Positions 9,102 through 17,269 of a stretch of 64,000 nucleotides of DNA are shown here, one piece after another (within the stretch, counting starts at the first letter, position 1; every line of letters begins with the position of its first letter). Origin of the DNA: Flavivirga amylovorans (lineage in GTDB: Bacteria; Bacteroidota; Bacteroidia; Flavobacteriales; Flavobacteriaceae); assembly GCF_030540875.1 (NCBI RefSeq), contig NZ_JAUOEM010000001.1:806001-870000 (forward strand), given 5' to 3'. The notes below the pieces were generated by a model. It saw only the letters and a list, made by a program, of their open reading frames with translations. It was not told the origin of the DNA and ran no database searches. A program made the translations under genes and the position numbers.

Positions 9102-9134
9102 AGATAATCAATTTAGGCTATAAAAATATAAAAA

Positions 9135-9153
9135 CTATCAATAAAATTTATAG
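9135..9153. promoter_or_regulatory. LysR-type (T-N11-A) box between oxyR and the divergent RNA candidate
   Basis: CTAT-N11-ATAG is an inverted repeat with the spacing of LysR-family boxes. A further CTAT at 9118-9121 may be part of an extended OxyR tetramer site. Its centre is about 35 bases upstream of the divergent -7 box, suitable for activation. Confidence 0.45.
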
Positions 9154-9174
9154 AAACAACTGTTAATTATAAAT

Positions 9175-9182
9175 TAAATTTG
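9175..9182 (+). promoter_or_regulatory. -7 promoter box reading away from oxyR
   Basis: TAAATTTG matches TAnnTTTG exactly and points rightwards into a stretch without any usable reading frame. No clear -33 TTG is present, which fits an activator-dependent promoter. Confidence 0.5.
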
Positions 9183-9187
9183 TCGCG

Positions 9188-9320
9188 GATATAAAAAATA
9201 GGTGTAAATATGACACTAAATATCTAGGATTAGACTCCAAAAAAACAAAGATTTAGCAAGTGATTTGAATCATTCACTACAGCAGTAGAATATAAAAGCG
9301 ACTTTTAAGTCACTTTTTTA
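9188..9320 (+). ncRNA. Candidate small RNA divergent from oxyR (OxyS-like position)
   Basis: The interval starts just after a TAnnTTTG box and ends at a hairpin-plus-T-run terminator (GACTTTTAAGTC with flanking A and T runs, 9294-9319). It is about 130 nt, contains only trivial reading frames, and has an internal hairpin around AGTGA...TCACT. In E. coli the small RNA OxyS is divergent from oxyR and OxyR-activated. The analogous position is the reason for the call; I see no sequence similarity to OxyS. Confidence 0.4.
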
Positions 9321-9460
9321 GTTTTATTTAGTATTCAGAGGTAAATTAACATGATGGAGAACGATATCAAGATCTGTTATGCAACTAAAAAAAATCTTTA
9401 ACATAGGCAAAAACTTCTAATTTTCGCTTAAATCCAAAAAATCTAAATGAGTTCTGTATT

Positions 9461-10792
9461 CTAAAGTAATCCTCTTGCTTTAATTTCTAAGTATTTATTA
9501 ATAGTATCTATGGTAAGATTTTCTGGTGTTGTTAAAATGGAATGGATGCCATATTTTTTTAATTCGTTTACAATAAGACGTTTTTCAAATGCGAATTTTT
9601 CGGCAATGACCTTATCGTAAACTTGTTGTACTGTTTCAGCCTTTTCGTTAATTAAAGTACTAAGTTCTGTGTTCTTAAAGAAAACAACTACCAATAGATG
9701 ACTTTTAGAAATGGCTTTTAAATACGGTAATTGCCTGTTTAAACCATCTAGAGTCTCAAAGTTAGTATACATTAAAATAAGGCTTCTATGAGTAATGTGG
9801 CGCTTTATACTACCGTATAATCTGCTAAAATCACTTTCAAAAAAATCAGTTTTAACATTGTAAAGGGATTCTAAAATAAGTTGCATCTGTGAACTTCTTC
9901 TTTCTGCAACAACAACGTTGTCTATGTTTTTAGAAAATGAAAACATACCAGCTTTGTCATGCTTTTTTAAAACAACATTACTAATAACAAGAGCAGCATT
10001 AATGGCATAATCTAAAAGACTTAAACCGTTAAAAGGCATTTTCATTATACGCCCTTTATCTATAATAGAATATACAGGTTGCGATTTTTCATCTTGAAAC
10101 TGATTGACCATCAGTTGGTTTTTCTTAGCTGTTGCTTTCCAGTTTATAGTACGTAAATCGTCTCCTAAAACATAATCTTTAATTTGCTCAAACTCCATAG
10201 AATGTCCAAGGCGCCTTACTTTTTTAAGTCCATATTCTAGTGAGTTTTTATTAATATTTAAAAGCTCAAACTTTTTTAATTGTTTGAAACTAGGGTAGGT
10301 AGGTACCATAGCACCTTCGTTGAAAGTATAACGCTTTGCAACTAAATTTATAACAGAGGAAGCATATATGTTTAGAAATCCAAAATGATACTCCCCACGT
10401 TCAATGGGTTTTAAATCATATTGAATGCCCCTTGTTTTACGTGAAGGAATGCTTTCCTTGATTTTAAAATCTCTAACCTGAAATTGTTCAGGAATTTCAT
10501 CAATGACTTCTAAATAAACAGAAATAGAATAGTTATTTGTTATATTTAATTTTATCTGATTTTTATCACCGTTTGAAAACTTATCTGGTAGTATTCTAGT
10601 CGCTTCAATTTTGTTTTTTCCAATAAAGACAATTAGAAAATCTAAAAAGAATAAGAGCGCAAGCACTAATATAAAAAGCTGCGCTATGTTGAATAATAAA
10701 GGAATGAAATAACTTAAAGCAAACAATACCACAATGCCAATGCCTGCGTAAAAAAAGCGTGGTTGTATATAGAATGGTTTAAAAAATTTCAA
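9461..10792 (-). CDS. DUF58 domain protein of the MoxR locus
   Basis: The 443-residue protein has two N-terminal membrane helices (about residues 13-55), a beta-rich segment, and then the DUF58 block DDLRTINWKATAKKNQLMVNQF, followed by a von Willebrand-like fold (PVYSIIDKGRIM). DUF58 proteins almost always accompany MoxR AAA+ ATPases and are thought to act with them on membrane or cell-envelope client complexes. It is the last gene of the minus-strand MoxR locus, separated from moxR by 138 bases of heptamer repeats. Confidence 0.9.
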   Translation of the reverse strand: MKFFKPFYIQPRFFYAGIGIVVLFALSYFIPLLFNIAQLFILVLALLFFLDFLIVFIGKNKIEATRILPDKFSNGDKNQIKLNITNNYSISVYLEVIDEIPEQFQVRDFKIKESIPSRKTRGIQYDLKPIERGEYHFGFLNIYASSVINLVAKRYTFNEGAMVPTYPSFKQLKKFELLNINKNSLEYGLKKVRRLGHSMEFEQIKDYVLGDDLRTINWKATAKKNQLMVNQFQDEKSQPVYSIIDKGRIMKMPFNGLSLLDYAINAALVISNVVLKKHDKAGMFSFSKNIDNVVVAERRSSQMQLILESLYNVKTDFFESDFSRLYGSIKRHITHRSLILMYTNFETLDGLNRQLPYLKAISKSHLLVVVFFKNTELSTLINEKAETVQQVYDKVIAEKFAFEKRLIVNELKKYGIHSILTTPENLTIDTINKYLEIKARGLL

Positions 10793-10797
10793 GATTT

Positions 10798-10905
10798 GTT
10801 AAAAGTTAAAAGTTAAAAGTTAAAAGTTAAAAGTTAAAAGTGAGATTCTTCGCTTTGCTCAGAATGACATTGTTTTCTTATTTTGATTACTGATTACTGA
10901 TTACT
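10798..10905. repeat. Two heptamer tandem arrays (GTTAAAA x6 and GATTACT x3)
   Basis: GTTAAAA is repeated six times from 10798 to 10839 and GATTACT three times from 10885 to 10905. Between them is a short segment with TTCGCTTTGCTCAGAATGACA, a motif type seen as dispersed intergenic repeats in flavobacteria. The array lies between the moxR stop and the DUF58 start. Confidence 0.85.
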
Positions 10906-10930
10906 GAGACTGAATACTGTTTAATGAGAA

Positions 10931-11998
10931 CTAACGTGGTATTTCTACGGTTTCAATAATTTGTTTTATAATTTGTTTGCTTGAAACACCTTCCATTTCT
11001 CGTTCTGGTGTAACAATAACTCTATGGTGTAATACAGGGATAGCAGCACGTTTTATATCTTCAGGAGTTACAAAATCACGTCCAGCCATAGCGGCAAATG
11101 CTTTACTGGACTTTAATATGGCAATGGATGCTCTAGGCGATGCTCCTAAATATAAAAATTGATTGCTACGAGTTGCTACAATAAGCTCTGCAATGTATTT
11201 AAGTAAATGTTTTTCTACTACAATCTGACTGACCAAGTTCTGGTATTTTACTATTTGATCGCCAGTTAAAAAAGGGGTAATAGCATCTGTTTTTAACTTA
11301 TCTTTTAATTCATGTTCTCTAGAGAGTATTTCTATTTCTTCATCTAAATTAGGATAGTTAACATCAATTTTAAATAAAAATCGATCTAATTGCGCTTCAG
11401 GTAATCTATATGTTCCTTCTTGTTCTACTGGGTTTTGAGTTGCAAGAACAATAAATGGGGCATCTAGTTTAAATTTATTGCCATCAATTGTAATTTGTTG
11501 TTCTTCCATAACTTCAAATAATGCTGCTTGTGTTTTGGCAGGCGCTCTATTGATTTCATCAATAAGAATCATATTCGAAAAAATAGGCCCCTTTTTAAAT
11601 TCAAATTCTGTTGTTTTTAAATTAAAAACCGAAGTTCCTAAAATATCACTAGGCATTAAATCTGGCGTGAATTGAATACGACTAAAACCAACACTTAAAG
11701 ATTTTGCTAAGAGCTTAGCTGTAACCGTTTTTGCAACGCCGGGAACACCTTCTATAAGTGAGTGTCCTTTAGCTAAAAGCGATGCAATTAACATATCTAC
11801 CATGTCTTTTTGGCCAACAATTATTTTACCAACTTCTTGTTTTATTTTGTTGACACTTTGTTGAAGTTCAGTTAAATCTAAACGATTTTGAAATTGCAAA
11901 TTATTGGTATCATCCAAGGCACTACTATCAATCGATGATATGGTGTCTGATTTTGGTAAAAAATCCTGATGGTCTTGAGATTCTCTATTTTCGTCCAT
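10931..11998 (-). CDS. MoxR-family AAA+ ATPase
   Basis: The 355-residue protein has an extended N-terminal segment, then AAA_3 motifs: Walker A GVPGVAKT near residue 80, Walker B MILIDEINRAP, sensor 1 LATQNPVEQEG, the arginine-containing RLPEAQLDRFLF, and the C-terminal lid GASPRASIAILKSSKA. MoxR proteins are chaperone-like ATPases that assemble or activate partner complexes, often with DUF58/VWA proteins. It lies two bases after the DUF4350 gene and is clearly in the same operon. Confidence 0.94.
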   Translation of the reverse strand: MDENRESQDHQDFLPKSDTISSIDSSALDDTNNLQFQNRLDLTELQQSVNKIKQEVGKIIVGQKDMVDMLIASLLAKGHSLIEGVPGVAKTVTAKLLAKSLSVGFSRIQFTPDLMPSDILGTSVFNLKTTEFEFKKGPIFSNMILIDEINRAPAKTQAALFEVMEEQQITIDGNKFKLDAPFIVLATQNPVEQEGTYRLPEAQLDRFLFKIDVNYPNLDEEIEILSREHELKDKLKTDAITPFLTGDQIVKYQNLVSQIVVEKHLLKYIAELIVATRSNQFLYLGASPRASIAILKSSKAFAAMAGRDFVTPEDIKRAAIPVLHHRVIVTPEREMEGVSSKQIIKQIIETVEIPR

Positions 11999-12000
11999 AA

Positions 12001-13209
12001 TTATGTAGTATAAAAAGCTTCAATATGCTTATTTAATTTGATTAGGTTTTCTTCAAAAAATTCATTTTTTGATTTAAGCCAATTAATATAGTTGATTAAT
12101 TTTTTAACATCATCTTTTTTCTTACCAGTTTTAGCTGCCAGTTTTATTATAAATTCATCATTTAGTGTAGATGTATCTAAATTATAATCAGTTCTTATTT
12201 TTTCTAAAAAATACGTTATTTTTTTATCAATTAAGTTTTTATGATCTTGAATATCATAATATAAATTAGATACCGTTTTTACAAAAGCTATGGTGGTATT
12301 TTGTAGTGGTTTTATAATTTTTATAATACGTTGTCTGCGTTTTGCATTAAATATCATAAATAAAAGACCAAAAATTAAAGCCGTATACCATGCCCATCTA
12401 AATGATAACTGTTCCAAAAACCAGCTTAAATTAGATTCTTTTTCAACCTCACCATCATACCCTGTTTGTATTTTTGTATAGGAATCAAAATACACATTGT
12501 TTTCTGGTAAATAGGATATTAAGCCTTCTACATATTTGTACCTGTCTTCCTTTAAAATGTTATAATTTGTAAAAGCTTTTGGTTCTAGGTGTAAGTATAT
12601 ATTTCCATCTCCAAAAGGAACCTGAATAAAGTTTACATGCTTGTAATCGATTTTAGAGTGCCCAAGTACCTTAAAATTTATACTATCGAAGCGAGAAAAA
12701 TAACTATCACCTCTATTTTTATCTATAATTGTACTTTCTATATTTACATATTCAAGCGATTCGTATGATATACTGTCCTTTTTTTCATTTTCAATATAAT
12801 CGATATCAATGTTTAAAGTGTCATGGATCTTTTGAGAAAAATAATAATCGGAGATAAATAATGTGTTACCAGCATCAACAAAGTTTAATAATTCATCTAC
12901 CGAATCATCTTCTAAATAATCAGAATTCCCAATAATTATATAGTTCCCTTCTGCGACATGCTCTCCATAACCATCTTCAGAATTAACACTTAAATAACTA
13001 CCTGGTTGATGGAAAACTGTCCGGATTTTAGAATCTTTAAAAAGATTTGACAATTCTTTATAGAATACACTAAGTCCGTAAGGCTCATTACTTTTTTCGT
13101 TAAAAGATTCCTCCCAATTTACAGTTTTAGTTCTCTTAACACCAATGACTACAGCAGCTGTTACCACCAGAGCAACAATTATGACGAGTATAGGTAAAAT
13201 TTTCTTCAT
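12001..13209 (-). CDS. DUF4350-type membrane protein of the MoxR locus
   Basis: The protein has an N-terminal membrane anchor (ILPILVIIVALVVTAAVVIG), a large extracytoplasmic domain of about 240 residues with an amidotransferase-like core (NYIIIGNSDYLEDDSVDELLNFVDAGNTLFISDY), a second membrane helix (WYTALIFGLLFMIFNA), and a charged helical cytoplasmic tail. This is the layout of DUF4350 proteins. It overlaps the upstream gene by one base, and moxR follows two bases after its stop. The position between a DUF4129-like protein and MoxR is the standard Bacteroidota order. Confidence 0.85.
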   Translation of the reverse strand: MKKILPILVIIVALVVTAAVVIGVKRTKTVNWEESFNEKSNEPYGLSVFYKELSNLFKDSKIRTVFHQPGSYLSVNSEDGYGEHVAEGNYIIIGNSDYLEDDSVDELLNFVDAGNTLFISDYYFSQKIHDTLNIDIDYIENEKKDSISYESLEYVNIESTIIDKNRGDSYFSRFDSINFKVLGHSKIDYKHVNFIQVPFGDGNIYLHLEPKAFTNYNILKEDRYKYVEGLISYLPENNVYFDSYTKIQTGYDGEVEKESNLSWFLEQLSFRWAWYTALIFGLLFMIFNAKRRQRIIKIIKPLQNTTIAFVKTVSNLYYDIQDHKNLIDKKITYFLEKIRTDYNLDTSTLNDEFIIKLAAKTGKKKDDVKKLINYINWLKSKNEFFEENLIKLNKHIEAFYTT

Positions 13210-13934
13210 TATTTTACCAGGTTTAAAAGTGTTAAAAAATTATTTTTCGCCTTGTTATATTGCTCTATATTTAGTGTGAATTTACCATACCAGATATAAT
13301 TGTATAAATATAAGATGTATGCGAATTTCTCATTAAAAGGCTTCTCACTTATTTCGTTTAAATATTCGCTATTAGTTTTATCGTCTTCAAATTTTATATG
13401 ATTTTTTAAACTGAGTGTTTTTAAAACCAATAGGTAGTAATATCTAATGGCTAACCTGTAATTATTATCGTTTTCAGCATTTTTTATTAGCGTATGTATA
13501 TCTGCATGCTCAATGTTTTCTGCTGTTATTTCGTTATAATTGTTAAGGGGTTTGTTTTTTCTTGAAGAAAATAAACCCGAACCACCTTCATTTAGTAAAA
13601 TGTATACCAAATAAACAACCGCTATGCCTATAGCTAGATAAAATAACCAGCCAAGAGGGCCAAGGTTTATACTAATGTCTTCTGTGTTGTTTTTTTCTCG
13701 TTGCCTTACCTTTCCACTTTTGTAGTCTTCATATTTACCAGAACCAACTTCGGTTTCACGTACTACCTTTCTACCGTCATAATTGTATTTATCACTAGAA
13801 TATCGGTCTTTAAAATCGTCATCAAATTGTCTTATTTGTTCAGGTCTTTGTAGTGTGTTAGAACTAAAAGCATTTTGGTAGCAACAAACTATCGCAAACA
13901 AAAAGAAGATTATATGTAATCTATTGAATTTCAA
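13209..13934 (-). CDS. DUF4129-like membrane protein of the MoxR locus
   Basis: It has a signal peptide at residues 1-24, an extracytoplasmic basic segment with EVGSGKYEDYKSGKVR, one central membrane helix (LGWLFYLAIGIAVVYLVYILL) and a cytoplasmic C-terminal helical domain including NYRLAIRYYYLLVLKTL and IWYGKFTLNIEQYNKAKNNF. That tail matches DUF4129-type domains, known from MoxR loci and transglutaminase-like proteins. It overlaps the SpoIIM gene by four bases and the DUF4350 gene by one, so it is translationally coupled. Confidence 0.8.
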   Translation of the reverse strand: MKFNRLHIIFFLFAIVCCYQNAFSSNTLQRPEQIRQFDDDFKDRYSSDKYNYDGRKVVRETEVGSGKYEDYKSGKVRQREKNNTEDISINLGPLGWLFYLAIGIAVVYLVYILLNEGGSGLFSSRKNKPLNNYNEITAENIEHADIHTLIKNAENDNNYRLAIRYYYLLVLKTLSLKNHIKFEDDKTNSEYLNEISEKPFNEKFAYILYLYNYIWYGKFTLNIEQYNKAKNNFLTLLNLVK

Positions 13935-14920
13935 TTAAGAGTTGGGCTTGTAATTTGGGGTTGGGTAATTTGTTTCTGGACTTTAAAAGGGTAAACTAAA
14001 TAGTAATAACTAATAATGCTTAGTGTTATTAATATGATCCCTGTTGATAACCAATTAGGCATAATGTTGGAATACCGTGTAATAAAACCTTCCAAAAACC
14101 CAGCGAAAAAGGTAAAAGGAAAGGTGCTTATTAAAATTTTAATACCCGTTTTTGCGCCTTGTTTAAATGACGTGTATCTGGAATGCGTTGCAGGAAATAA
14201 AATACTGGCTCCTAGAATAAGACCAGCAGCAGCTTCAATAACTATAGCAAAAATTTCCATAGCGCCATGTATCCAAATACCACGAACACTTTCCCATAAA
14301 ACATCTTTTTCGTAAAAGAAGTATTGAAACGATCCTAACATGATGCAGTTTTTAAACATAATGTAGAGTGTACCAATTCCTAAAAAAACGCCTAAAACAA
14401 ATGCAATAATACCAACACGTAGGTTGTTTATAGTAATACCAATAAAACTCCCCCAATTACTACCACTTTTATAAACGGCTACGGGATCTCCGGCTTCAAT
14501 ATTTTCTATAGACATGTCTACGTAGTTATCTCCTAATACCGAACGTACAAATTCTCCATCATTAGCGGCAGAAATAACCCCAATAAAGGTAAAAGCAAAA
14601 AAGATGATAAACGCGATGTAAATAAATTTTCGGTATTGATAGCAAATTAGTGGCACTTCGGTTTTCCAAAATCCAACAATTCTATTGGTATCTTCCCGTT
14701 TAGTTTTATAAATTTTTTGAAATGCTTTGGCGGCTAACTGATTAAGGTATATAATAACCTTACTTTTAGGGTAGTAGGTTTGCGCATAGGCTAGGTCATT
14801 TATTAAATGAATGTACTGTGAGGCAAGTTCGTCGGGGTCTTCAAAATCATTATTAAAGACAGCCCTTTCAAAACTTAACCATTTTTCCTTATTTTGCTTA
14901 ATAAATGAAACTTCCCTCAT
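13931..14920 (-). CDS. Stage II sporulation protein M-like (SpoIIM/DUF95) membrane protein
   Basis: The 329-residue protein starts with a cytoplasmic helical region (REVSFIKQNKEKWLSFERAV), followed by several membrane helices. Family hallmarks are NNLRVGIIAFVLGVFLGIGTLYIMFKN, GIWIHGAMEIFAIVIEAAAGLILG, and the C-terminal GFLEGFITRY. Despite the name, non-sporulating bacteria carry it next to MoxR and RDD genes; a transport or envelope role is suspected, not shown. It is the first gene of the minus-strand locus, starting 24 bases from the divergent RDD gene. Confidence 0.9.
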   Translation of the reverse strand: MREVSFIKQNKEKWLSFERAVFNNDFEDPDELASQYIHLINDLAYAQTYYPKSKVIIYLNQLAAKAFQKIYKTKREDTNRIVGFWKTEVPLICYQYRKFIYIAFIIFFAFTFIGVISAANDGEFVRSVLGDNYVDMSIENIEAGDPVAVYKSGSNWGSFIGITINNLRVGIIAFVLGVFLGIGTLYIMFKNCIMLGSFQYFFYEKDVLWESVRGIWIHGAMEIFAIVIEAAAGLILGASILFPATHSRYTSFKQGAKTGIKILISTFPFTFFAGFLEGFITRYSNIMPNWLSTGIILITLSIISYYYLVYPFKVQKQITQPQITSPTLN

Positions 14921-14944
14921 ATATTTGATAAATTAAAATATAAA

Positions 14945-15664
14945 ATGTCAGAGTTACAAATTAACACGACCCAAAATGTGAAAATAACGTTCAATGCTGC
15001 AGGTGGTGGAGAAAGATTGCTAGCATTTATACTGGATATGATTATTAAAATTGGATATTTATTAATTTTAAATAAAATATTTGGTGTTTTTGAAGGGATG
15101 GACGAATGGTCACAAATCGGTATTAATACGATTTTGAGTTTCCCTGTTATGTTTTATACTTTGACTTTAGAGGCTTTTTTTCAGGGACAAACTATTGGTA
15201 AACGGGCTCTTAAAATTAGAGTCGTTAAAATTGATGGATACCAAGCATCATTGTCTGATTATGTGGTACGTTGGTTTTTTAGAATTGTAGACGTTTATAT
15301 ATTTGGATTGGGTTTCTTCGTGATGCTGTCTAATAAAAAAACGCAAAGAATAGGGGATATGGCAGCAGGTACTGCAGTGATAATGTTAAAAGATAGTGTG
15401 AATATCAGTCATACTATTTTAGAGAATTTAAAACAAGATTACAAACCAACATATCCTGATGTTATTAAATTATCTGATAATGATGCTCGTATTATAAAAG
15501 ATACATTTATTACAGCAAGAGCTGCAAATGATTATAAAACATTAATAAAGTTGAGAACAAAAATAGTTGAAGTCGTTGGGATAAAGGATGTGAAACAAAA
15601 AACGAATACTCAATTTATTGATGTTATTTTAAAAGATTACAATTTTTACACTCAAGACATGTAA
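14945..15664 (+). CDS. RDD-family membrane protein
   Basis: This 239-residue protein carries the RDD domain: the GGGERLLAFILDMIIK first helix, FQGQTIGKRALKIRVVKIDG, and the arginine/aspartate-rich GLGFFVMLSNKKTQRIGDMAAGT. The C-terminal 90 residues are soluble and helical. RDD proteins are poorly defined; some act as Na+/H+ antiporters. It is divergent from the SpoIIM gene with a shared 24-base promoter space, a pairing typical of this locus. Confidence 0.9.
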   Translation: MSELQINTTQNVKITFNAAGGGERLLAFILDMIIKIGYLLILNKIFGVFEGMDEWSQIGINTILSFPVMFYTLTLEAFFQGQTIGKRALKIRVVKIDGYQASLSDYVVRWFFRIVDVYIFGLGFFVMLSNKKTQRIGDMAAGTAVIMLKDSVNISHTILENLKQDYKPTYPDVIKLSDNDARIIKDTFITARAANDYKTLIKLRTKIVEVVGIKDVKQKTNTQFIDVILKDYNFYTQDM

Positions 15665-15666
15665 GC

Positions 15667-15917
15667 AGAGAACCACTTTTTCTTTTTAGAAAACGTGTGT
15701 GAATCGCTTATCCCGAGCGTAGTCGAGGGATCTAAAGTGTAATTTGTGATAACAATAAGAGAACCACTTTTTCTTTTTAGAAAACGTGTGTGAATCGCTT
15801 ATCCCGAGTAGAGCCGAGGGATCTAAAGCGTAATTTGTGATAATAATTAAGAGAACCACTTTTTTTAGAAAAAGAGATTACATCGCTTATACTGAGCATA
15901 TAAATAAAATTAAAAAT
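15667..15917. repeat. 91-bp direct tandem repeat, two near-identical copies plus a degenerate third
   Basis: Copies begin with AGAGAACCACTTTTT at 15667, 15758 and 15850. Copies one and two differ mainly in the palindromic core (CCGAGCGTAGTCGAGG versus CCGAGTAGAGCCGAGG). The third has lost the core and runs into the TRIC gene start. The core is of the REP-like kind scattered in flavobacterial genomes. Confidence 0.85.
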
Positions 15918-16520
15918 ATGTTTTACACCATAGATATTTTAGGAACCATTGCTTTTGCTATTTCTGGTGTATTGGTGGCAATCAATAAAAAAATGGATTT
16001 ATTCGGAATTCTTATTATTGGATTTGTTACAGCGGTTGGCGGTGGTACACTTAGAGATTTACTTATAGGTAACACGCCAGTAGGTTGGATGAAAGATATT
16101 ACGTTTACTTATGTTATTATAGCGTCTGCTGTTTTTGCAATACTTTTTAGAAGTAAAATCAACTATTTACGGACCTCTTTATTTTTATTTGATACTATTG
16201 GTATAGGTTTATATACTTTAGTTGGTATAGAAAAAGGATTGAATGCTGAATTGCACCCTATTATTTGCATAGCTTTAGGGACTATGACCGCTAGTTTTGG
16301 TGGTGTTTTACGTGATATTTTGTGTAATGAAATCCCTGTTATTTTTAGAAAAGAAATTTATGCTACCGCTTGTATACTTGGAGGCATTACCTATTTTTTA
16401 TTAAGTGAATTACCTATAGAAAATAATCTTGTTTTTATAATATCTGGCGTGGTAGTTATAGTAACCAGGTTATTAGCAGTCAAGTTTAAAATAGCGTTAC
16501 CAATTGCTTATAAAGATTAA
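15918..16520 (+). CDS. TRIC/YadS-family cation channel (UPF0126)
   Basis: I start it at ATG 15918 (200 residues) because MFYTIDILGTIAFAISGVL is the usual N-terminus; upstream in-frame codons lie inside the 91-bp repeat. There are seven hydrophobic segments and the two-fold GGG/GG-x-RD signature (AVGGGTLRDLL and SFGGVLRDIL). Bacterial TRIC homologues form trimeric K+-permeable channels. It is monocistronic; the repeat array supplies its leader. Confidence 0.9.
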   Translation: MFYTIDILGTIAFAISGVLVAINKKMDLFGILIIGFVTAVGGGTLRDLLIGNTPVGWMKDITFTYVIIASAVFAILFRSKINYLRTSLFLFDTIGIGLYTLVGIEKGLNAELHPIICIALGTMTASFGGVLRDILCNEIPVIFRKEIYATACILGGITYFLLSELPIENNLVFIISGVVVIVTRLLAVKFKIALPIAYKD

Positions 16521-16536
16521 TATACTGAATTCTGGT

Positions 16537-16600
16537 ATTTAATCGAAAAGAATTCCTCGAGGCTTTGCCGAGGATAGTCCGTTTCAAGAAATTCTTTATT
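16537..16600. repeat. REP-like inverted repeat after the TRIC gene
   Basis: CCTCG-AGGCTTTGC-CGAGG sits within a GAATT...AATTC flanked segment, resembling dispersed flavobacterial intergenic repeats. It has no T run, so I do not call it a terminator. Confidence 0.5.
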
Positions 16601-16709
16601 TGAAAGTAATCAATGGAGGTAAATTATCAAGTAAAAAGTTAAATTAAAATAAAGCACCTTCACAAAAAACATGACCTATAAATCCTTAAATTGTATCAGA
16701 GTAGCAGAT

Positions 16710-16871
16710 TTATGTATCTACCTTTTTCTTCTTTTTGAAACTTTTATAATCTCTTATGTAGCAAAATGTAAAGTGAATAACAAAGGCAAAAGTTATAAAT
16801 GCTATGTAGATAATGAACATCATGACAAGCAAAGTAGATAGTTTTTGAAAAGATGTAGGTATAATTTCCAT
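16710..16871 (-). CDS. Small single-span membrane protein, 53 residues, unknown
   Basis: A complete reading frame on the minus strand runs from ATG at 16871 to TAA at 16710. It encodes an 11-residue polar start, one long hydrophobic stretch (about residues 13-37, TLLVMMFIIYIAFITFAFVI) and a strongly basic tail with KKKKK, the layout of a real type of small membrane protein with its C-terminus in the cytoplasm. Upstream on the same strand are TTGC and, about 20 bases later, TATAATTG, close to the -33/-7 promoter pattern. I do not recognise a family. The rest of the 16521-17269 gap shows no other gene. Confidence 0.45.
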   Translation of the reverse strand: MEIIPTSFQKLSTLLVMMFIIYIAFITFAFVIHFTFCYIRDYKSFKKKKKVDT

Positions 16872-17269
16872 TGACCAGTTTTTAATTAATAAAAGTTTGA
16901 TAAAACTATTTTTTAAAAATGAATGGATCTATTTCAATTATACGAACGGCCTGTATAATTTTGCAAGTGGGCTATTAAATCAATGAGCGTTAATAATTAT
17001 TATAAAAACAAGTAAAACCTTTATTGAAAATGTATTTATGGTATAAGGTTAGAAGTATATAGTTTGTATCTACGACGATTCTATTAAATTTATCAAATAA
17101 TTGGTTAACACTATATTTTGAAGATATTTGGTCTATTTATTTAATTTTTTGAATGCATCATAATATTTATAAACAAGCTAAAAGTTTATCTTAGCAATAA
17201 GCAATACTGTTTCTAATTAGAAACGGTATAAATCTATACACTCACTTTTTAAATGGGCTGCCTTGAATA

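Noticed and set aside
15837-15917. Longer N-terminus for the TRIC protein
   Set aside because: These codons are part of the 91-bp repeat and not membrane-protein sequence.
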